57,614 bases of DNA from Pelargonium nanum. Lineage: Eukaryota > Streptophyta > Magnoliopsida > Geraniales > Geraniaceae. The position numbers and the translations under genes are program-made. The stretch lies in the NCBI GenBank assembly GCA_036897485.1, contig JAYMTF010000082.1, positions 1 to 57,614 of the forward strand. Reading direction: 5' to 3'. This document shows positions 13,547 to 26,485 of the stretch, one piece after another. A model generated the notes under the pieces. That model made no database searches. It saw only the letters and a list, made by a program, of their open reading frames with translations, and had not been told where the DNA came from. How positions within the stretch are numbered: the first letter of the stretch is position 1; each line of letters starts with the position of its first letter.

Positions 13547-15442
13547 TTTTCAACAAAATAAAAGAACCCCAGAGGACTCCAACTCAGAGACTCAGCTTCT
13601 GCAACAGAAAAACAAAACCCAGAAATCAGAATACATAAAATGAGATTGCAACAGTACAATTAACACAAAAAGACATGAGATTGAAGACAACCCAGATGTT
13701 GGGTGGACAAAAAAAAGCAAGAGAATAAAAAAAAAAAGAAGAAAATGAGGCTAGCCTTAAAAGGGAAAATGATATGAAACTCATGAACCGGAATGATAGG
13801 TTCTTTTTACTTTCACTGTCGAGAGGAGAGAGAGAGAGAGAGAGAGAGGGGATCGAAAATTGAACGCTGTTGTTGTTGTTGGGTCCGTTGGGAACGAGCA
13901 AAGGAAGCTTCTTTTTGCGACCATTTGAACCAATATGGGCCACGAGACGACGGTGCTTTTGTGTGCCTCCTAGTCTTCTGACTTTTTAATTTTTTGTAAG
14001 TTTTTTTAATATGTATCATATTTTTTTTTCGGTTTATACCATGGGGTTTCTGAGCCTGTCCGCACATTCGTTGTTTACATCTTTAAGCCGTTGTACGGCA
14101 TCCAGACTAATCCTCATTCGAGGTTTGTTCATAGTTATAGTCTTCATCTTTTCCCATGGGTGTGTTGAACGGGGATCGAACGCAAGCGTTCTTCCCACTC
14201 ACGCAACACGTGTTGCCAACTGCGCCACTACTCTTGGGTATGTGTATCACATTCATCCGTTCTATCATATTTAATCTCTCAACTATTCTTTTAATAAACG
14301 TGGATTCATATACTATCTGAAGATTAGTATTTACAAATTACAAGCACGACGTTCACATCATCACTTATTTGTAGACGACCAAAAACGACTTTAAAAATCA
14401 GAATAATCCGTAAAAAAAACCTACACGCCCCCCTCAAAATGACTTTGAGACTATTTATAGATCTTGAGAAAGATCTTCAACTCATTTAAGTCCTCATCCA
14501 CAACTACCCCTCAAAAACAAGATTCATTTTGAAAACTTTGTTAATAAAAATTGCAAATAATCTTTCAAATTTGTCACTTAAGTTATTGTCAAGAATTTAA
14601 CTCATGTCACGTTAGCGATTATCTCTCATTAACGGTAGACGCTCAATTAGGCATAAAGTCAAAAGTTCAGACACCACACTTCATAAAATAAAATTTAATA
14701 AATTAAATTCTAGAGTAAAGTTTGGATACCAAATACAACAACAATCCAATATGAATCATAAACAATTATTTATATAAGATTAATAATATGTATAGATTAT
14801 TTCTCAATTAAAGAATAAAGACAATAATGTGAACTTTATCCTAAAAAGGAAGAAATTGCAAGACAAGAAAGGTGGAATTTTTTAGATGCAATTTTCATTA
14901 ATTTGTAAGAAAATGAGAGATGGATAAAAAAAAATGAACGGTCAAGATTTGAAGAGTCCTTCTGTGGAAACGAATCGCATTCACATACACGAAAAGTCAC
15001 AATTTTTACAAAACCAAAAAAAGCTCTCTTCACAGTTCACTACTCTACCAAGAAGACGAAGCTGAAATCGAAACCTAAACTCTCTTTTCAAATCCTCAGA
15101 ATCGAACTATCTGCTGATAGATCTGCCGAAATTTGTGATACAGTTCATGAAAATTCATTGAGTACTGTTTGGATCGGCGGGACAGAGAGTCTGGACGATT
15201 TTGCTTTGCTTGGAAGGAAGAGATCGATCCACTATGGCCTCTCGATCTTCTCTGTAACAGGTTTGGAAATCTATCGAATTTGTGAGCTGTAATTTCTGGG
15301 TTTTGTTTGTCTGAATCGATTGAATCGTGCAATGACCTAGTTTGGTCACGAAGGTGGTGATGAACACTTCCCTGTGTGGCTAAATTTATCGATTCACAGA
15401 TCAAATAGATAGGTTTTTGGGGTAGGTTATTTGAAGAAGAAG
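13547..15442. other. Divergent intergenic region between the coiled-coil and XS genes
   Basis: The two flanking genes are transcribed away from each other, so this stretch holds both promoters and leaders. The coiled-coil gene leader probably begins near 13960, past a (GA)n run. A tRNA-derived SINE occupies about 14021-14238. From 14280 to 14830 the DNA is AT-rich spacer. The XS gene leader likely starts near 15000. No other coding region is supported. Confidence 0.55.
14021..14238 (-). mobile_element. tRNA-derived SINE (minus strand)
   Basis: Read on the minus strand, box A (TGGCGCAGTTGG, within 14230-14212) and box B (GCGTTCGATCCCC, 14183-14171) are spaced as in RNA polymerase III promoters. 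A tRNA-unrelated body follows and ends in a tract of nine A (T run at 14021-14029). Imperfect flanking repeats, ATGTATCATAT on the left and ATGTGTATCACAT on the right, look like a target-site duplication. It is not a functional tRNA because no acceptor stem can pair. Confidence 0.75.
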
Positions 15443-18400
15443 ATGCAATCTAGAAGGCATGATGAATTTGTAGCTGTCTCTCCAAATCCTAGAGAAAATT
15501 CCAGGAAACATAGATATGAAATGGGTACTGACCAGTTTCAGCTTTCGCGCCGCAATGTTCATTCTGGGGATCGGTCCCCGCAGGCCGGGACTAGGAGGAG
15601 TGTGAGTCCTCAGAGAGGAGTGGATGTGTCGCAGCGGGTTTTGGTTCGGGACAAGAGGAGTGATTCAACTGAGAGGAGGGCGGAGTATGGCTTGCATATG
15701 GGTGGAGGCGGGGGAGGCAGGACTGACAAGGCCCGTTCTCAGTCGCCCCCTTTCGATCAGGTGAAGAAAAGGCCCCACTTTGATGAGGAGATTGTGCATA
15801 GGAAGTATGATCATTCCGGGGACATTGATTATGATGCTAATGACAACACAAGGTTGAAGCAGGTGTACAAGTATGACCACGGTGCTGCTAGAATAAGTAA
15901 AGAAAAGGATTTTAGCGATAACAGGATTGCTGGTATTGATGGGCATGGATTGGTAGCTCAGAAAAATATGCCCATTGAAGATGAGGCAGTACGAGAATTG
16001 CATCGGTTGCCTCCTGATTTGGGTCCCACCTCAAATTATGGAGAAACTGCTGGGCATTTCCAGTATTCGTCAAGGACTACTGAGATGGGTCGATTTGAGC
16101 ATGAAAAACTTCGATATATGGATTCCATGCCTAGGGATAAGATACCAGCAATGGAACCCTATAAAGCAGATAAACCCATGCTTCATTCCAGGGATGATTC
16201 ATACAACAAGATGCCGGCATCTTACTCCAAGGATTTTGCAAGTGCCTCTCAGTTCAAGGATTTTGAGAACTCTTCGGGAATTTCTAGGGGTGAAGTTATG
16301 GATACTTATCGAGATGGTACTTTGTGGCACTCACAGGATTTTTCAAGTAGAAAAATTAGAGAGTCAGTTGGTTATGATGCATATGGCCAAAGGTCGCATA
16401 TAGATTCTGGTATAGATCCTGAAGTTAGGCAGCGGCATATGGTAACTTATCAGCGGGGTGAATTTAGTCCGACCAGAGTGGAGCGTGAAGATTACTTTTA
16501 CCCCAAATCACGGGGAATAACAAATGATGATCATGAATATCGTCCTGGTACCATCCACAGAACAATACCTTCACGTGCTCAACTAGACTATGATCACACA
16601 CTTCTGGATTATGATCATAGAGATGTTTCAAGATCAACTATTATGAACTCTGTTCTTGAAAGGGGTGAAATTGCTGAGGATTCGTTTGGAATTCTAAGAA
16701 AGACCAGTATATGGGACCATCCATCACAGAAACCAACAGCACCAGACTACCTGGATATGACTAGAACGTCAAATGGGTCAAAACAAAGAGATGAGTATAT
16801 GGGTTCTGGACATACTCATATGGAGTACAGTAGGAGAGTATCAAGAGATCATGAAATGTTACAAATGGATATACCGCACGAGCAGCAGATTTCATACATG
16901 AGACCGGATCAAGGTTTTGGAAGAGATTCTGATTCAGGGAATCAGAAAGAAAGACATTTGGATATTTCATCTATGTCTAGATATGAACCAGAAATGCATA
17001 GGCGTGCAGTAAGAACATATAGAATGGAGGAGGAGGAGCTTGGGATATATGAACCAGCTGATAGGATGCTCAAAAGAAAGTATAGAATGGAAGATGACAT
17101 AATAAGGCATGATTCTAGAAGTATTATGTCGAGCAAAAGGAATGCGCAGAGAGAATATGAGGATTTGCGTTATTGTGATGAAGACTGGGCTAATGAAGAT
17201 ATGAGACGAATATATCCTTCTAGGCCCGTGGGATTTGATTATGATGATTATGGAGAGGCTGAAAGGACATATCGTGAGCACCGCCATCATCATATAGAGT
17301 ATGCATCTGACGATTTGCTGCCATCTAGATTCTCTTCGGAACATACAAGAAGGTATTCTGTCAGATCTTATAAACACGGTAATGCCAATAGATATGCAAA
17401 GGGTCATTCAAGACCTGTGTCTTATAACTGGTACAACACAAACAATTTCAATAGAAAAGGTGTTTATCAGAAGCAGCATAAATTTTTGAAGAGAAATGAT
17501 GACTATCATGATGATGAACAAGGGAATGATGATGAGCCATCAGAAGATTGGGAGAATGCTGCAATATCTGAACTATCAGAGGAATCGGAGGAGTTTACAA
17601 AATTGGTACATGAAGCCTTCTTAAAGTACTCTAAAAAGTTGAATATGAACCCGGGTGTTCGAAGAAGATACTTGGAGCAAGGAAAAGCTGGTAGTTTGTT
17701 CTGCATTGTGTGCGGCAGAAGGTCTGTTTTCTTCTCTGTGATGTTCTTTCTAAATGTGGGGCAGATATATTTGTATTTGCGTTCACCATTGTGTATTCTT
17801 AATCTTAAAGCTGCATTTAATGTGATTATCCTCTAACATAGACGATTTGTTGTTTAGAGTTGCATAGTCTTAACTCACACAACTTGAATTGAGTGAGTAT
17901 CCACAAAACTAGATGATCTTGTTTTTGTTTTCCTTCATTTTTTCATGGCTGCATGTGGTGTTTTGGGAAACCAATAGTTTGACAGGATGGTTTAGACATT
18001 CAGATGGCTAGGAGAAAGGTAATGTACTTGTATGATTTCATTTTGCCAATCAGAGACCTAGGTAATGAACTTTTTCTTCTGGGGTGTGCATAAAGTGGTT
18101 AAATCTTGATTGCCTCCAACTCTCTGTTTTCCAAGAAGCAAGTAATGATTACATCTTATGCATATTTTATATGTATTTATTTAGACATCCATATAGTTTC
18201 TGATTTCAAGATAAATCATTGTACTAGTGTTTGTATTCTGAAATGTAGAGTATCAGTTCATGTTGATTTCCTGCTTGTCTTTATCAATTGGTAGTACTGT
18301 AACTGTTTTCTGCCTTTTGGCAGTTTTATGTATTATGCATTTACACCACGTGTTTTACGCGTTTGTGCTCTTACAGCTTCTCAAAGGAGTTCATGGATAC

Positions 18401-19185
18401 TCAACGCCTGGGAACTCATGCCTTCATGTCTCACAAGGTTGGGTTGAGAGTACAACACTTGGGTCTTTTAAAAGCAATTTGTGTTCTGTTGGGGTGGAGT
18501 AGTGTTGTAGCCCCTGAGACAATAACATGGGTTCCCGAAGTCTTGCCGGATGCAGAAGCTCTGGCCCAGAAGGAGGATCTAATTCTTTGGCCTCCTCTTG
18601 TTATTATTCATAAGTTTTCTCTAATTAACAGGAATCCTGAAGAACAGAAGGTCTCAAGTGCTGAAGGGCTTGAGGCTTTTCTGCGAGGTTGGTGTTTGAT
18701 ACTATCTATCTGAATTTAATCCGAGTTGGCAAAAGGCATATCTCGAGAAGAATAACTCGGTCCACTCTAGTTATTTGTTCTAACACTCTGTACTTGCTTT
18801 CCATTTAACCGCAGGTAAAGGTTTTGTTGGGGGGAAAATCAAGGTGTGCCAAGGGAAGCCTGGAGATGAAAGTATCATGGTGGTGAAATTCTTGGGGACT
18901 TTCACTGGCCTGGAAAATGCAGAGAGGCTCCACAAATACTTCGCTGATAACCAACATGGTAGAGTAGATTTTGAGCAGATCTCCTCCCAAGCTGGCAAAA
19001 CCGGTAACAGAGGATCAGGAGGAGCACAAGGAGACAAGGTGGAGGAGCTGGTTCTTTATGGGTACATGGGGATCGTAGAGGACTTGGACAAACTCGATTA
19101 CAGTACTAAGAAGATCAGTTTGATTGAGAGCAAGAAGGGGATTCAGGACATTGCGAATGAACCCGTCAAGCAGGAGGAGAGGTAG
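15443..19185 (+). CDS. XS-domain protein with C2H2-like zinc finger
   Basis: Three exons (15443-17721, 18377-18687, 18815-19185) give 986 residues. The first ~700 residues are charged, rich in Arg, Asp, Tyr and Met, with RS/SP motifs near the N-terminus, and look disordered. A zinc finger follows, with C754 and C757 at the end of exon 1 and H774 and H779 in exon 2. An XS domain then covers residues about 790-930 (for example ILWPPLVIIHKF and GKGFVGGKIKV). XS domains occur in plant RNA-silencing proteins such as SGS3, where they bind double-stranded RNA. An RNA-binding role here is inferred. No XH domain or long coiled coil follows, unlike SGS3 and the FDM proteins. I chose ATG 15443; the in-frame codon at 15431 is TTG. 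Confidence 0.9.
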
Positions 19186-20156
19186 GCAACAAGAGGGATG
19201 TATGTCCTTGTCCTTTCATAGACTAAGAATCTAGTATAAGATAGTAGTTTATTTCTGTCTTGTTAATTCTAATGTTATTACAAATAGAGGAAGAACCAGA
19301 ACCTATCTTGAGTCCAATGGATGTTTAACATAATATGACTGATGCTAAGTCTGATCAGCTGTAGTTGTGAAAATGAAACATTGAGCTTGTTCTCCAAATA
19401 TATCTATTTCTTAGAACATTTACTTTTATCGTTCTCAAGTATTTACAGGAAATCGCACATGAATGTCCAGATATGATATCAACTGAGAACAGTAAAACCC
19501 CTTCTCAGGTGAGAAATGATGTGAATGTCTCTGATCTTGTAATACAAAATCAGAGTAATCATGTGCTTTATTTTGACATTAATTATAGGTAATAAGAACT
19601 TGCATGTTTTCACTTTCTTCTTTTGTAAAATAGAAATTAAAGATAAATTAGTTAATTTTGTGTCTTCTCAAGAGAAGTGCCAAACATTAGTTAACTCAAT
19701 TCAATTTCTTTATAATGATATAAATAATTTCAGCTTTAAAAAAAGGACAGAGTTTGGTAAATATTGCCAAAAAAACAACAGTGGCTCCCATGTTACAACA
19801 ATCAATGGAGCAATTGGTTTGTCCCAATCTGATTTTGAAAAGTAACAACATAGGAGGAGACAGTTGTGGGTGAGTTTTGCACCTAACATGACCATTTTTG
19901 TGAATGAAACTGTGGTCTTTAAAAAACCCACCCCATGCCATGAAAGAGCCATTATGGCACAATCAAAAGTCCTATATTTTCATTAACTCTCCCATTTCTT
20001 TTTTACCCTCCAAGGAGTACATGGTTAAAGTGATACAAAATGTACATCAGTCAGAATCTATACAAACTTACAAACATTTCTTTTCATTCCTCAAAACAGC
20101 CCTGCCTAGTAGTAACTCATACCAGGCGGCCCGCCGGCCACAAGAGTTGAATCAGA
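19186..20156. other. Convergent 3' region between the XS and EPC-related genes
   Basis: The tails of two convergent genes meet here. The first 250 bases look like the XS gene 3' UTR. Nothing between 19440 and 19980 resembles a known protein. The last 150 bases are likely the 3' UTR of the minus-strand EPC-related gene. Confidence 0.5.
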
Positions 20157-23100
20157 TCAAGAATCTTTATCGCATTCATCAAGAATCTTATCGCAACTGA
20201 TACTAGTTGATCCAACCAATTCAGCTGCTTCAGCAACTTGAACAGCCATTGCAGCTTTGTAAACTGCCAAATCTGCACTCTCGGCCAGAGATTGAGCCCT
20301 TTGGCGACGAGCAACAGCTTTTTCTTCGCACTTCATGAGATGGGCTTTGGCTTTTTCAGCTTCTTGCAAGGCATCTTGTTCAGCTGCTATTGCTGCACAT
20401 TCATACAAGTTCATATCAATGGTCAAACAGACCATAACAATATCAAAATGGTCAGACTCTGCTCATTGAAAGCACATGCAACGTGTTTCTTATAACTCAT
20501 TGGAGAAAAAGATTTACCGTGCATAACATAGATTGATTTTTACTTTTCAATTCATCGTTGAAGTAAAAAATGCTTTGACATTTACCTAGCAGGACACTTG
20601 GTTGCTTTCCTCTTCCAGATTGGGATGGCTGTCGTTTAGATGATCTTCTCTTGCGTAGGCCAGGCCTTGGGACATGTGAAGCACTCTTTTGTTGATGAAG
20701 CTGTGCAGAAAGAAAATTACACACAGATCAGATAACACACCACAAAATAGTACTATAACAGAACATAAAGCTACATGGCGACATGAAGAGAAAGCTATAA
20801 AAAAACATTCTTGAAGGTACAGCCCATGCCCACACCTTATGTAATAGTGACAAACATCTTTTTAAGGCCTTCTTCCGAAATTACTGAAACATTTAGCTTC
20901 TTAATTCAAGTTGTGAAACTACAATTCCAGATGATACAGTGCCAGAAACTAAGCTTCGCCTATTACTAGACTGATTGCAAAGTGTTTCTCCATATCACCA
21001 ACTGTACTTGTATATTCTCATTACACGCAGCCTAGTACATAATTTTCATTCCAAAACTATATGGACGAGAGCACACAACAATTTCTTCATAACATCATAT
21101 CGTATTAGAAGTATGATAAGCTCATTGATCAATGAACTAAGAATTAAAAGCATCGTGGGAAAGAGCTTCATGCACCCAAAAAAATATGCCAAAAGATGGC
21201 ATTTAGATTGAAAGGTATAAGAACACATACTTTCTACGACTCAGGCAAAAATGTGAGAGAATAACATCTTTTTAATACTCAACAAGAAATCTGAAGCATA
21301 ACGACTGTTATTACCTGGAAAACTCTAAGCAGTGCTGATCGTTTTAGCTCCCGTTTTTTCGTCCAATATTTACACACCTTTTCCACTACTTTTCTTTCAC
21401 CAAGACCAAGACCCAGACCCAGGCAATGATTAATAGCTGCATTCTCGTCAAATTTATCATCTGGACTACGAAAGAGAGCCTTCTCAAATTCATCAACCAT
21501 TGACTCAAACCTGTCCACTGATATATACTCAGCCCTCCTATCCTCTCCAAAAAGTCCAATGTTGAACTTATCTAACCATTCTTCATCATCAGAATCCATG
21601 TCATAATTTGTCCTCTTTGACAAAGCTCTCTCTGCCTCATTATTATTCAATCTGATGTAAGAATCTGGTCTGAGAAAAGTATCAACATTGCTGTCCCCAT
21701 AATCTGAAACCTCACGTACTCCAGGCACAGGGATAGTCTTATCTGAAACCTCAAGTACTCCAGGCACAGGGATAGTCTTATCCGCAAGAGGGAGAAGCAC
21801 ATTGTAAATAGGACAGGGGGTCCTAGACTTCCTAGGGATCGAACTTCGCTTCTTCTGATAACCGCCCAAGTTAAGGCCATCACTATACTGTGCAGTGCAA
21901 CCAGCTAACTCAGAATCTCGGACAGATGGATGTAAGACTGCTCTGTTCACAAGATGACCAGCTTCAGAAATAATTCTGCGCTCAGAGGGGAGGCGAGAAG
22001 AGGGCTCCTCATCATCATACATTCCAATTGTTTGAACAGTCATCAAGTTATTTAAAAGGGAATATGACATTACAAGGGGAAATGACAGGCGCTGATTTTG
22101 AAGAAACATGCTTAAATGCATATACATAAAACACCCAGGAATTGCAGAAAAATCCACAGTAAACATTGGTGTAAGCTGACTGGCCTGATAGATCTTGCAA
22201 ATCCCAGAGGTAGGGGTAGAAGGAAGATCCTGAAAGAGAACTCAGTTATTAATAGTGGTTTCATTGGTTGAACAATAAAAAAGAGTAGGGCATTCAGATC
22301 ACAGTCAAATTCTTTCACCCTACTCTTAATTCCTTGTGGAAAAAAACATGTAGTAAAAGAACATATGAATCCATAACTGTGTACCAAAATTCTACAGGTA
22401 TAAGCTTAAAAGAAGTAGACAATCTGAAAGCCATAATCAAATGCAGAATTGATTCATTTTCTAAGATGGTTCTCCTATGCCCTCTTATGGGTTTGAGACA
22501 AGAATTTAAGACTGCAGCTGACCAAGCAAGAACTTTGCTAACCTGCATAAATCGAATGCCATGGGAAGAGTATACAGGATCAATGGGCTCAGTAGACAAG
22601 AATGCAGAAAGTTCTGATAACCTCACCCTAGCCCTCTTCATGTATCTTAGAACCAGATTCAACATACAAGCGAAACAACCCATCATAGAAGAAGACTCGT
22701 GCAGAACAAGTACAGGGCCAAGCGCAAAGCCATCCAAAGCAACAACTTGCCCAGTGAAATCCAGCCTATTATCTCCAGAGTCAACTACCAACACCGAACT
22801 TCCAGAATTATTCTTCCTCCTCTTTTGCCTACGAGTGAACTGACGGGCGTACCTTTTGATTGTCTTCTTTCTGGTGTACACAAGCCCCCACCTTCTATCC
22901 ACTGCACCCTGGTCATCAGGCACCTCCAGAGAATTCATAGTCTCTGGCACCTCAGCTCCATGATTATCAATTTCCGTGAAAGCAACACCTTCCATGGACT
23001 TAATACTAGGGACCCAACCATCTTTCTTGCACGCATCACCACTGTCCCCATTGGCTAGGGTATCATACCACTCTTCCCCGTAGCTTCCACTTCTGCTTTC

Positions 23101-23217
23101 TTTTCCCTCACCAGAATCCGGCCACAGCCGCCTGCCGGACCTGAGCGCCCTGGCCCCATCCGCACCCTTCACGACCCCAAACACCCTAGTCGTCCGTCTC
23201 ATCTCAACAGACGGCAT
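20157..23217 (-). CDS. Plant enhancer-of-polycomb-related protein (EPCR type)
   Basis: Four exons on the minus strand (23217-22543, 22229-21315, 20700-20586, 20392-20157) join in frame to 646 residues. The N-terminus (MPSVEMRRTTRVFGVVKG, then ALRSGRRLW) is the hallmark of the plant 'enhancer of polycomb-like' family. Arabidopsis EPCR1 and EPCR2 of this family belong to the PEAT chromatin complex with PWWP, ARID and TRB proteins. A basic run (KRYARQFTRRQKRRKNN) near residue 125 could serve in nuclear targeting. The acidic DSDDEEWLDKFN segment matches the EPC-related core. The C-terminus is an Ala/Glu-rich helix. The size suits the shorter EPCR2-like branch better than the ~1500-residue EPCR1. 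Exon 2 carries a 13-residue tandem duplication. The frame stays open for 46 codons upstream of the start but has no ATG. Confidence 0.85.
21702..21779 (-). repeat. 39-bp in-frame tandem duplication in the EPC-related gene
   Basis: Two adjacent 39-bp units (21702-21740 and 21741-21779) differ by only one or two bases. Each encodes 13 residues (DKTIPVPGV, then LEVS or REVS). The near-identity suggests a recent event. It keeps the frame and lies just before an acidic conserved segment. Confidence 0.9.
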
Positions 23218-24800
23218 CTCTGTACAGTTCCGATCAGGCCCAGCCTGACCGCCGATCTCCTTCCCAGCCGACTCACTGATCTGCGAGTCAAAATCCGAGT
23301 TGACTCGACACCGACTCGGAACCGCCCGACTCAGACCATCGAGTGCACGGCTGTTTCAAAATCGAAAATCAAACAGAAATATAGGCGACAAGAACCAAGA
23401 ACCAATCATTTTCACTCGATCTTGGACACTGAATCTATGGGTGCAAGAAGAGGTCGCGACTAGGAAACTCAGACCCAGATAAAAGTACTAAAGCAGAAAC
23501 AAAAAGACGCCATCTTTAACACGTGTATGATCAGAAACACAAAATTAATCACAGAACAGAGAGAGAGAAAAAAAAGAACACCAGAATTCAAGAACAAGAT
23601 CGAGCCTACGAATCAAAAGGGGATTTTTCTTTAATTTTCTCCCTCTAGAAAGAAGAGAGAGAGATGATCGGCGATTTGCGAGGATTCACGTGATTCCGGT
23701 TGCAGAGGAAGGAGGTGAAGGAAAAGAGACAGTGAGTGCGTGTGTTTATCCGCTTCTAGGGTTTAAGATAAAACCACTGGTAATCATTTCAGCGACTGAT
23801 CACAGGCGTTGGATGGGGAGATTGGACGGTTCAGATTGGCTCTGATTCGAAAATGGCTCCAAAGACACAGGCGTTTCTTTGTACTTCCGTTTTCGCAGGC
23901 AGGTTGAGAGAGAAGGCGAGAAGGCGCGAGGGGTATTTTAGGTTTTGGGAAGTGTGAAAAGTCCATAACGGGCTTCAGTGTGATGAGATTTTGGAGGACA
24001 TAATGGTAATATGGCCCAGACAAAGGGCGGAGACTATTGCTCCTGTAAATTCGGCCATTTCAGGGACTGTAAAATTGTAAATCTTGAAATGGTAAAACTA
24101 TAACTTTTTTGTATACCCATTTAAAAATATATATATATATATATATAAAAAACAATTATGAACCAAAATTTTTTTTTAAAAAAAAGCTTATAAAAATGAA
24201 TTATTTTTATGAATAATTATTTATCCCAAGCTGACTTTATTATTAACTTTTAATTCGATCAATTATGTGACATTAATATTATGGTGTGAAAAGTATTGAC
24301 ACAAACATGTTAGAATAAGTGATCTTATAATTAATATTGATGACAAGTTTTTATTTTTATTTTGTTATTGGTAGACCTAATAAATTCATCATAACTACAG
24401 CAGTATTTTTCAGGGAAAGTAATTTAATGCTAAATTTATTGTAGTTCATGATAATTTAGTGTGCAATACACCAATCTCATACATTTCACATCTCTCCAAT
24501 TCACTTCTGACCTAATGTTTCAGGGACAACCATAAAACTATAAATGAATCATCAACAACAGACGGACACTGCATGAATTTATCACTATTCTTAAGGAAAT
24601 CGAAACCAGCCATATAGTTCGGTCTGGTTTTCACACAAAATTGGTTCCTATGGAAATCGATCCGTCCAGGACCGGAATGGACCGACTACTTTTCGGTCCT
24701 GAACCCAACAATTCGGTCAGGGCCAATTTAGACCGGACCAAATACCAAACTGAATCCATTCAGATTGATTTCGGACCGGTTGGGTCCAAAAATTTAGTAC
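23218..24800. other. EPC-related gene leader and spacer with a diverged repeat
   Basis: The first ~500 bases hold the leader and promoter of the EPC-related gene, including an in-frame but ATG-less open stretch to 23359 and an AG-rich block at 23558-23668. An (AT)n run lies at 24127-24147. From about 24600 to 24800 there are repeated GGACCGG/ACCGGACC words, typical of a decayed DNA transposon or low-complexity repeat. No gene is supported. Confidence 0.45.
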
Positions 24801-25851
24801 AGACCCGATCATGATCAACCCCTATAAGCAACTGCAGGATACGCAATGGTCAAAGAAAACGCCATATAAGCAAAATGAAAATAGGATCCAGTATTCTCAG
24901 TTTAATGGAAAAGGCCTAATGATATTGTTGAGTGAGTCACTTTCATCACTCACAAGGAACTTGGGAAATGTAAATTCCGAACTCACCAGCACTCCTAACA
25001 AAGAGGATCATGAGGACAGCCCTGTCGGGCATCATCCATGGCCCATTGAAATCATATTTGAAAAGCATCCACTTCAGTACTCCACCAAACAAGCAACACA
25101 GACTGCTGGTAAACTGGAAATGACCCATTAGCATTTCTGAAAACTCGGGCCTCCCATGACTATTCTGCCACTTGACTAGGGCCAACTAAACCAATATTGT
25201 AATCGAGCTTCATTATGCATATATATAATAACCCCACCATGGTCGCACTCAGCAATAAAGATGACTTGTTACTTGTTAAAATGTCAGCCTCACCTGCTAA
25301 GCACGCCACTTAACTAGCCTCCCCAAACAAAAAGTATTGATTCAGTTGACAGGCAAGGTTGACTTGGCCACAAAAAGAAGCATATAACCAGAGCAATCGG
25401 GCAATATGAATTAACATACAAACAAAATTTAATCAAATCTAAAACCTAATCAGTTCAAGGATCAAACAATAATAAAGAAAGATGGAACAACAATTGTATC
25501 CCTCTCCCAATAATGATGTAAAGTCAACTACTATTCTACTGTGATTCAACAATGTGGATGATGACAAATAATAGAGACGATAGTCATGCTCTTTACACAA
25601 CCAAATGATTTATAGCAATCACCATCACTAATAAACTGTTGATGGAAAAATGACAGAATCATCAGAAGATAGAAAGGGCTAGGACGATTACTAAACAACT
25701 CTAAACATATACAGGCTGAAATGCAGTCATGTGACTCACAATATATCTAAAAGGTGATAATGGATAACAATTTGATAGTTTTCTGGTCATTTCATGGAAA
25801 AGATAGATGCACTGCTTTTGTTAGGGTGATGGCAACATGTACTTTGTCATT

Positions 25852-25905
25852 TTCTGGTCAAAAAGCCACCTAAAGTTCTATATTCTGGTCAAAAAGCCAC
25901 CTAAT
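25852..25905. repeat. Short direct repeat, 32-bp period
   Basis: The 22-base string beginning TTCTGGTCAAAAAGCCACC occurs twice in succession, with a 10-base spacer. No coding frame is involved. Confidence 0.7.
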
Positions 25906-26209
25906 CGTTTACTATTTCATAAACTTATAACACTAGACTAACATGTGTAAGGAAAACAAAGCTCGTGGTTGTAGCTAGTATCTTTTCAAATTCTTCATTC
26001 CGAAATAATAAAAATCTACTGAATTATGCAAAAGCTAATTCTCACTCTCCTGTGTTATACATTTTAGTTCATACTGATAAAGGTAACTCTATTAATTAAT
26101 TTAAAACAACCTTAGTTGAAAGATAATCTATAAGAATAGAAATTAACGATTTAATTGCTTATCTATTAAGTAGTCCAAGGAAAGCACTCCAGGATAAACT
26201 ATTGGGTAG

Positions 26210-26485
26210 ATGTTAAACTTTACTCCAACCCAAAAAGTTAAACTATTAGGCGGAGGACCCAACTTGTATATCAAGTGGTCTCATACTTCACATTCTTTAC
26301 ACTCCACTCACGTGGCAAGATGGACAACACAACGGACCCTACAAGTGGACCAAGAAGGGAGACAACGCAGATGGGTCATTAGGCTAAAACCAACCTAGCT
26401 CTTAAATCATCTTAAACTCCAAGCCAAAAGCTTAAATTGTTAAACTCCCAACATGTATACCAAGTGGTCTCAATCTTAATATTCT
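26210..26485. repeat. Two diverged direct copies of an ~80-bp segment
   Basis: Two stretches, about 26218-26305 and 26408-26490, share words such as CAAGTGGTCTCA and TATTCTTTAC or CATTCTTTAC after a TTAAACT-rich start. They look like fragments of one transposon family. I cannot identify the class. Confidence 0.45.

Noticed and set aside
14161..14235. A minus-strand tRNA gene with box A and box B
   Set aside because: The ends do not pair into an acceptor stem, no anticodon arm folds, and a body with an A tail follows. A SINE explains it better.
15431..15442. An earlier start for the XS protein
   Set aside because: The codon at 15431 is TTG; the first in-frame ATG is 15443.
22334..22843. A 169-residue plus-strand ORF opposite the EPC-related gene
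   Set aside because: It is antisense to exon 1 and intron 1 of a well-supported gene and matches no family.
23218..23355. An N-terminal extension of the EPC-related protein
   Set aside because: The frame stays open for 46 codons but has no ATG. MPSVEMRRTTRVFG is the usual start in this family.
24946..25185. A 79-residue minus-strand ORF with hydrophobic stretches
   Set aside because: No recognisable family, no promoter just upstream and no obvious codon bias. It may be part of a non-coding exon.
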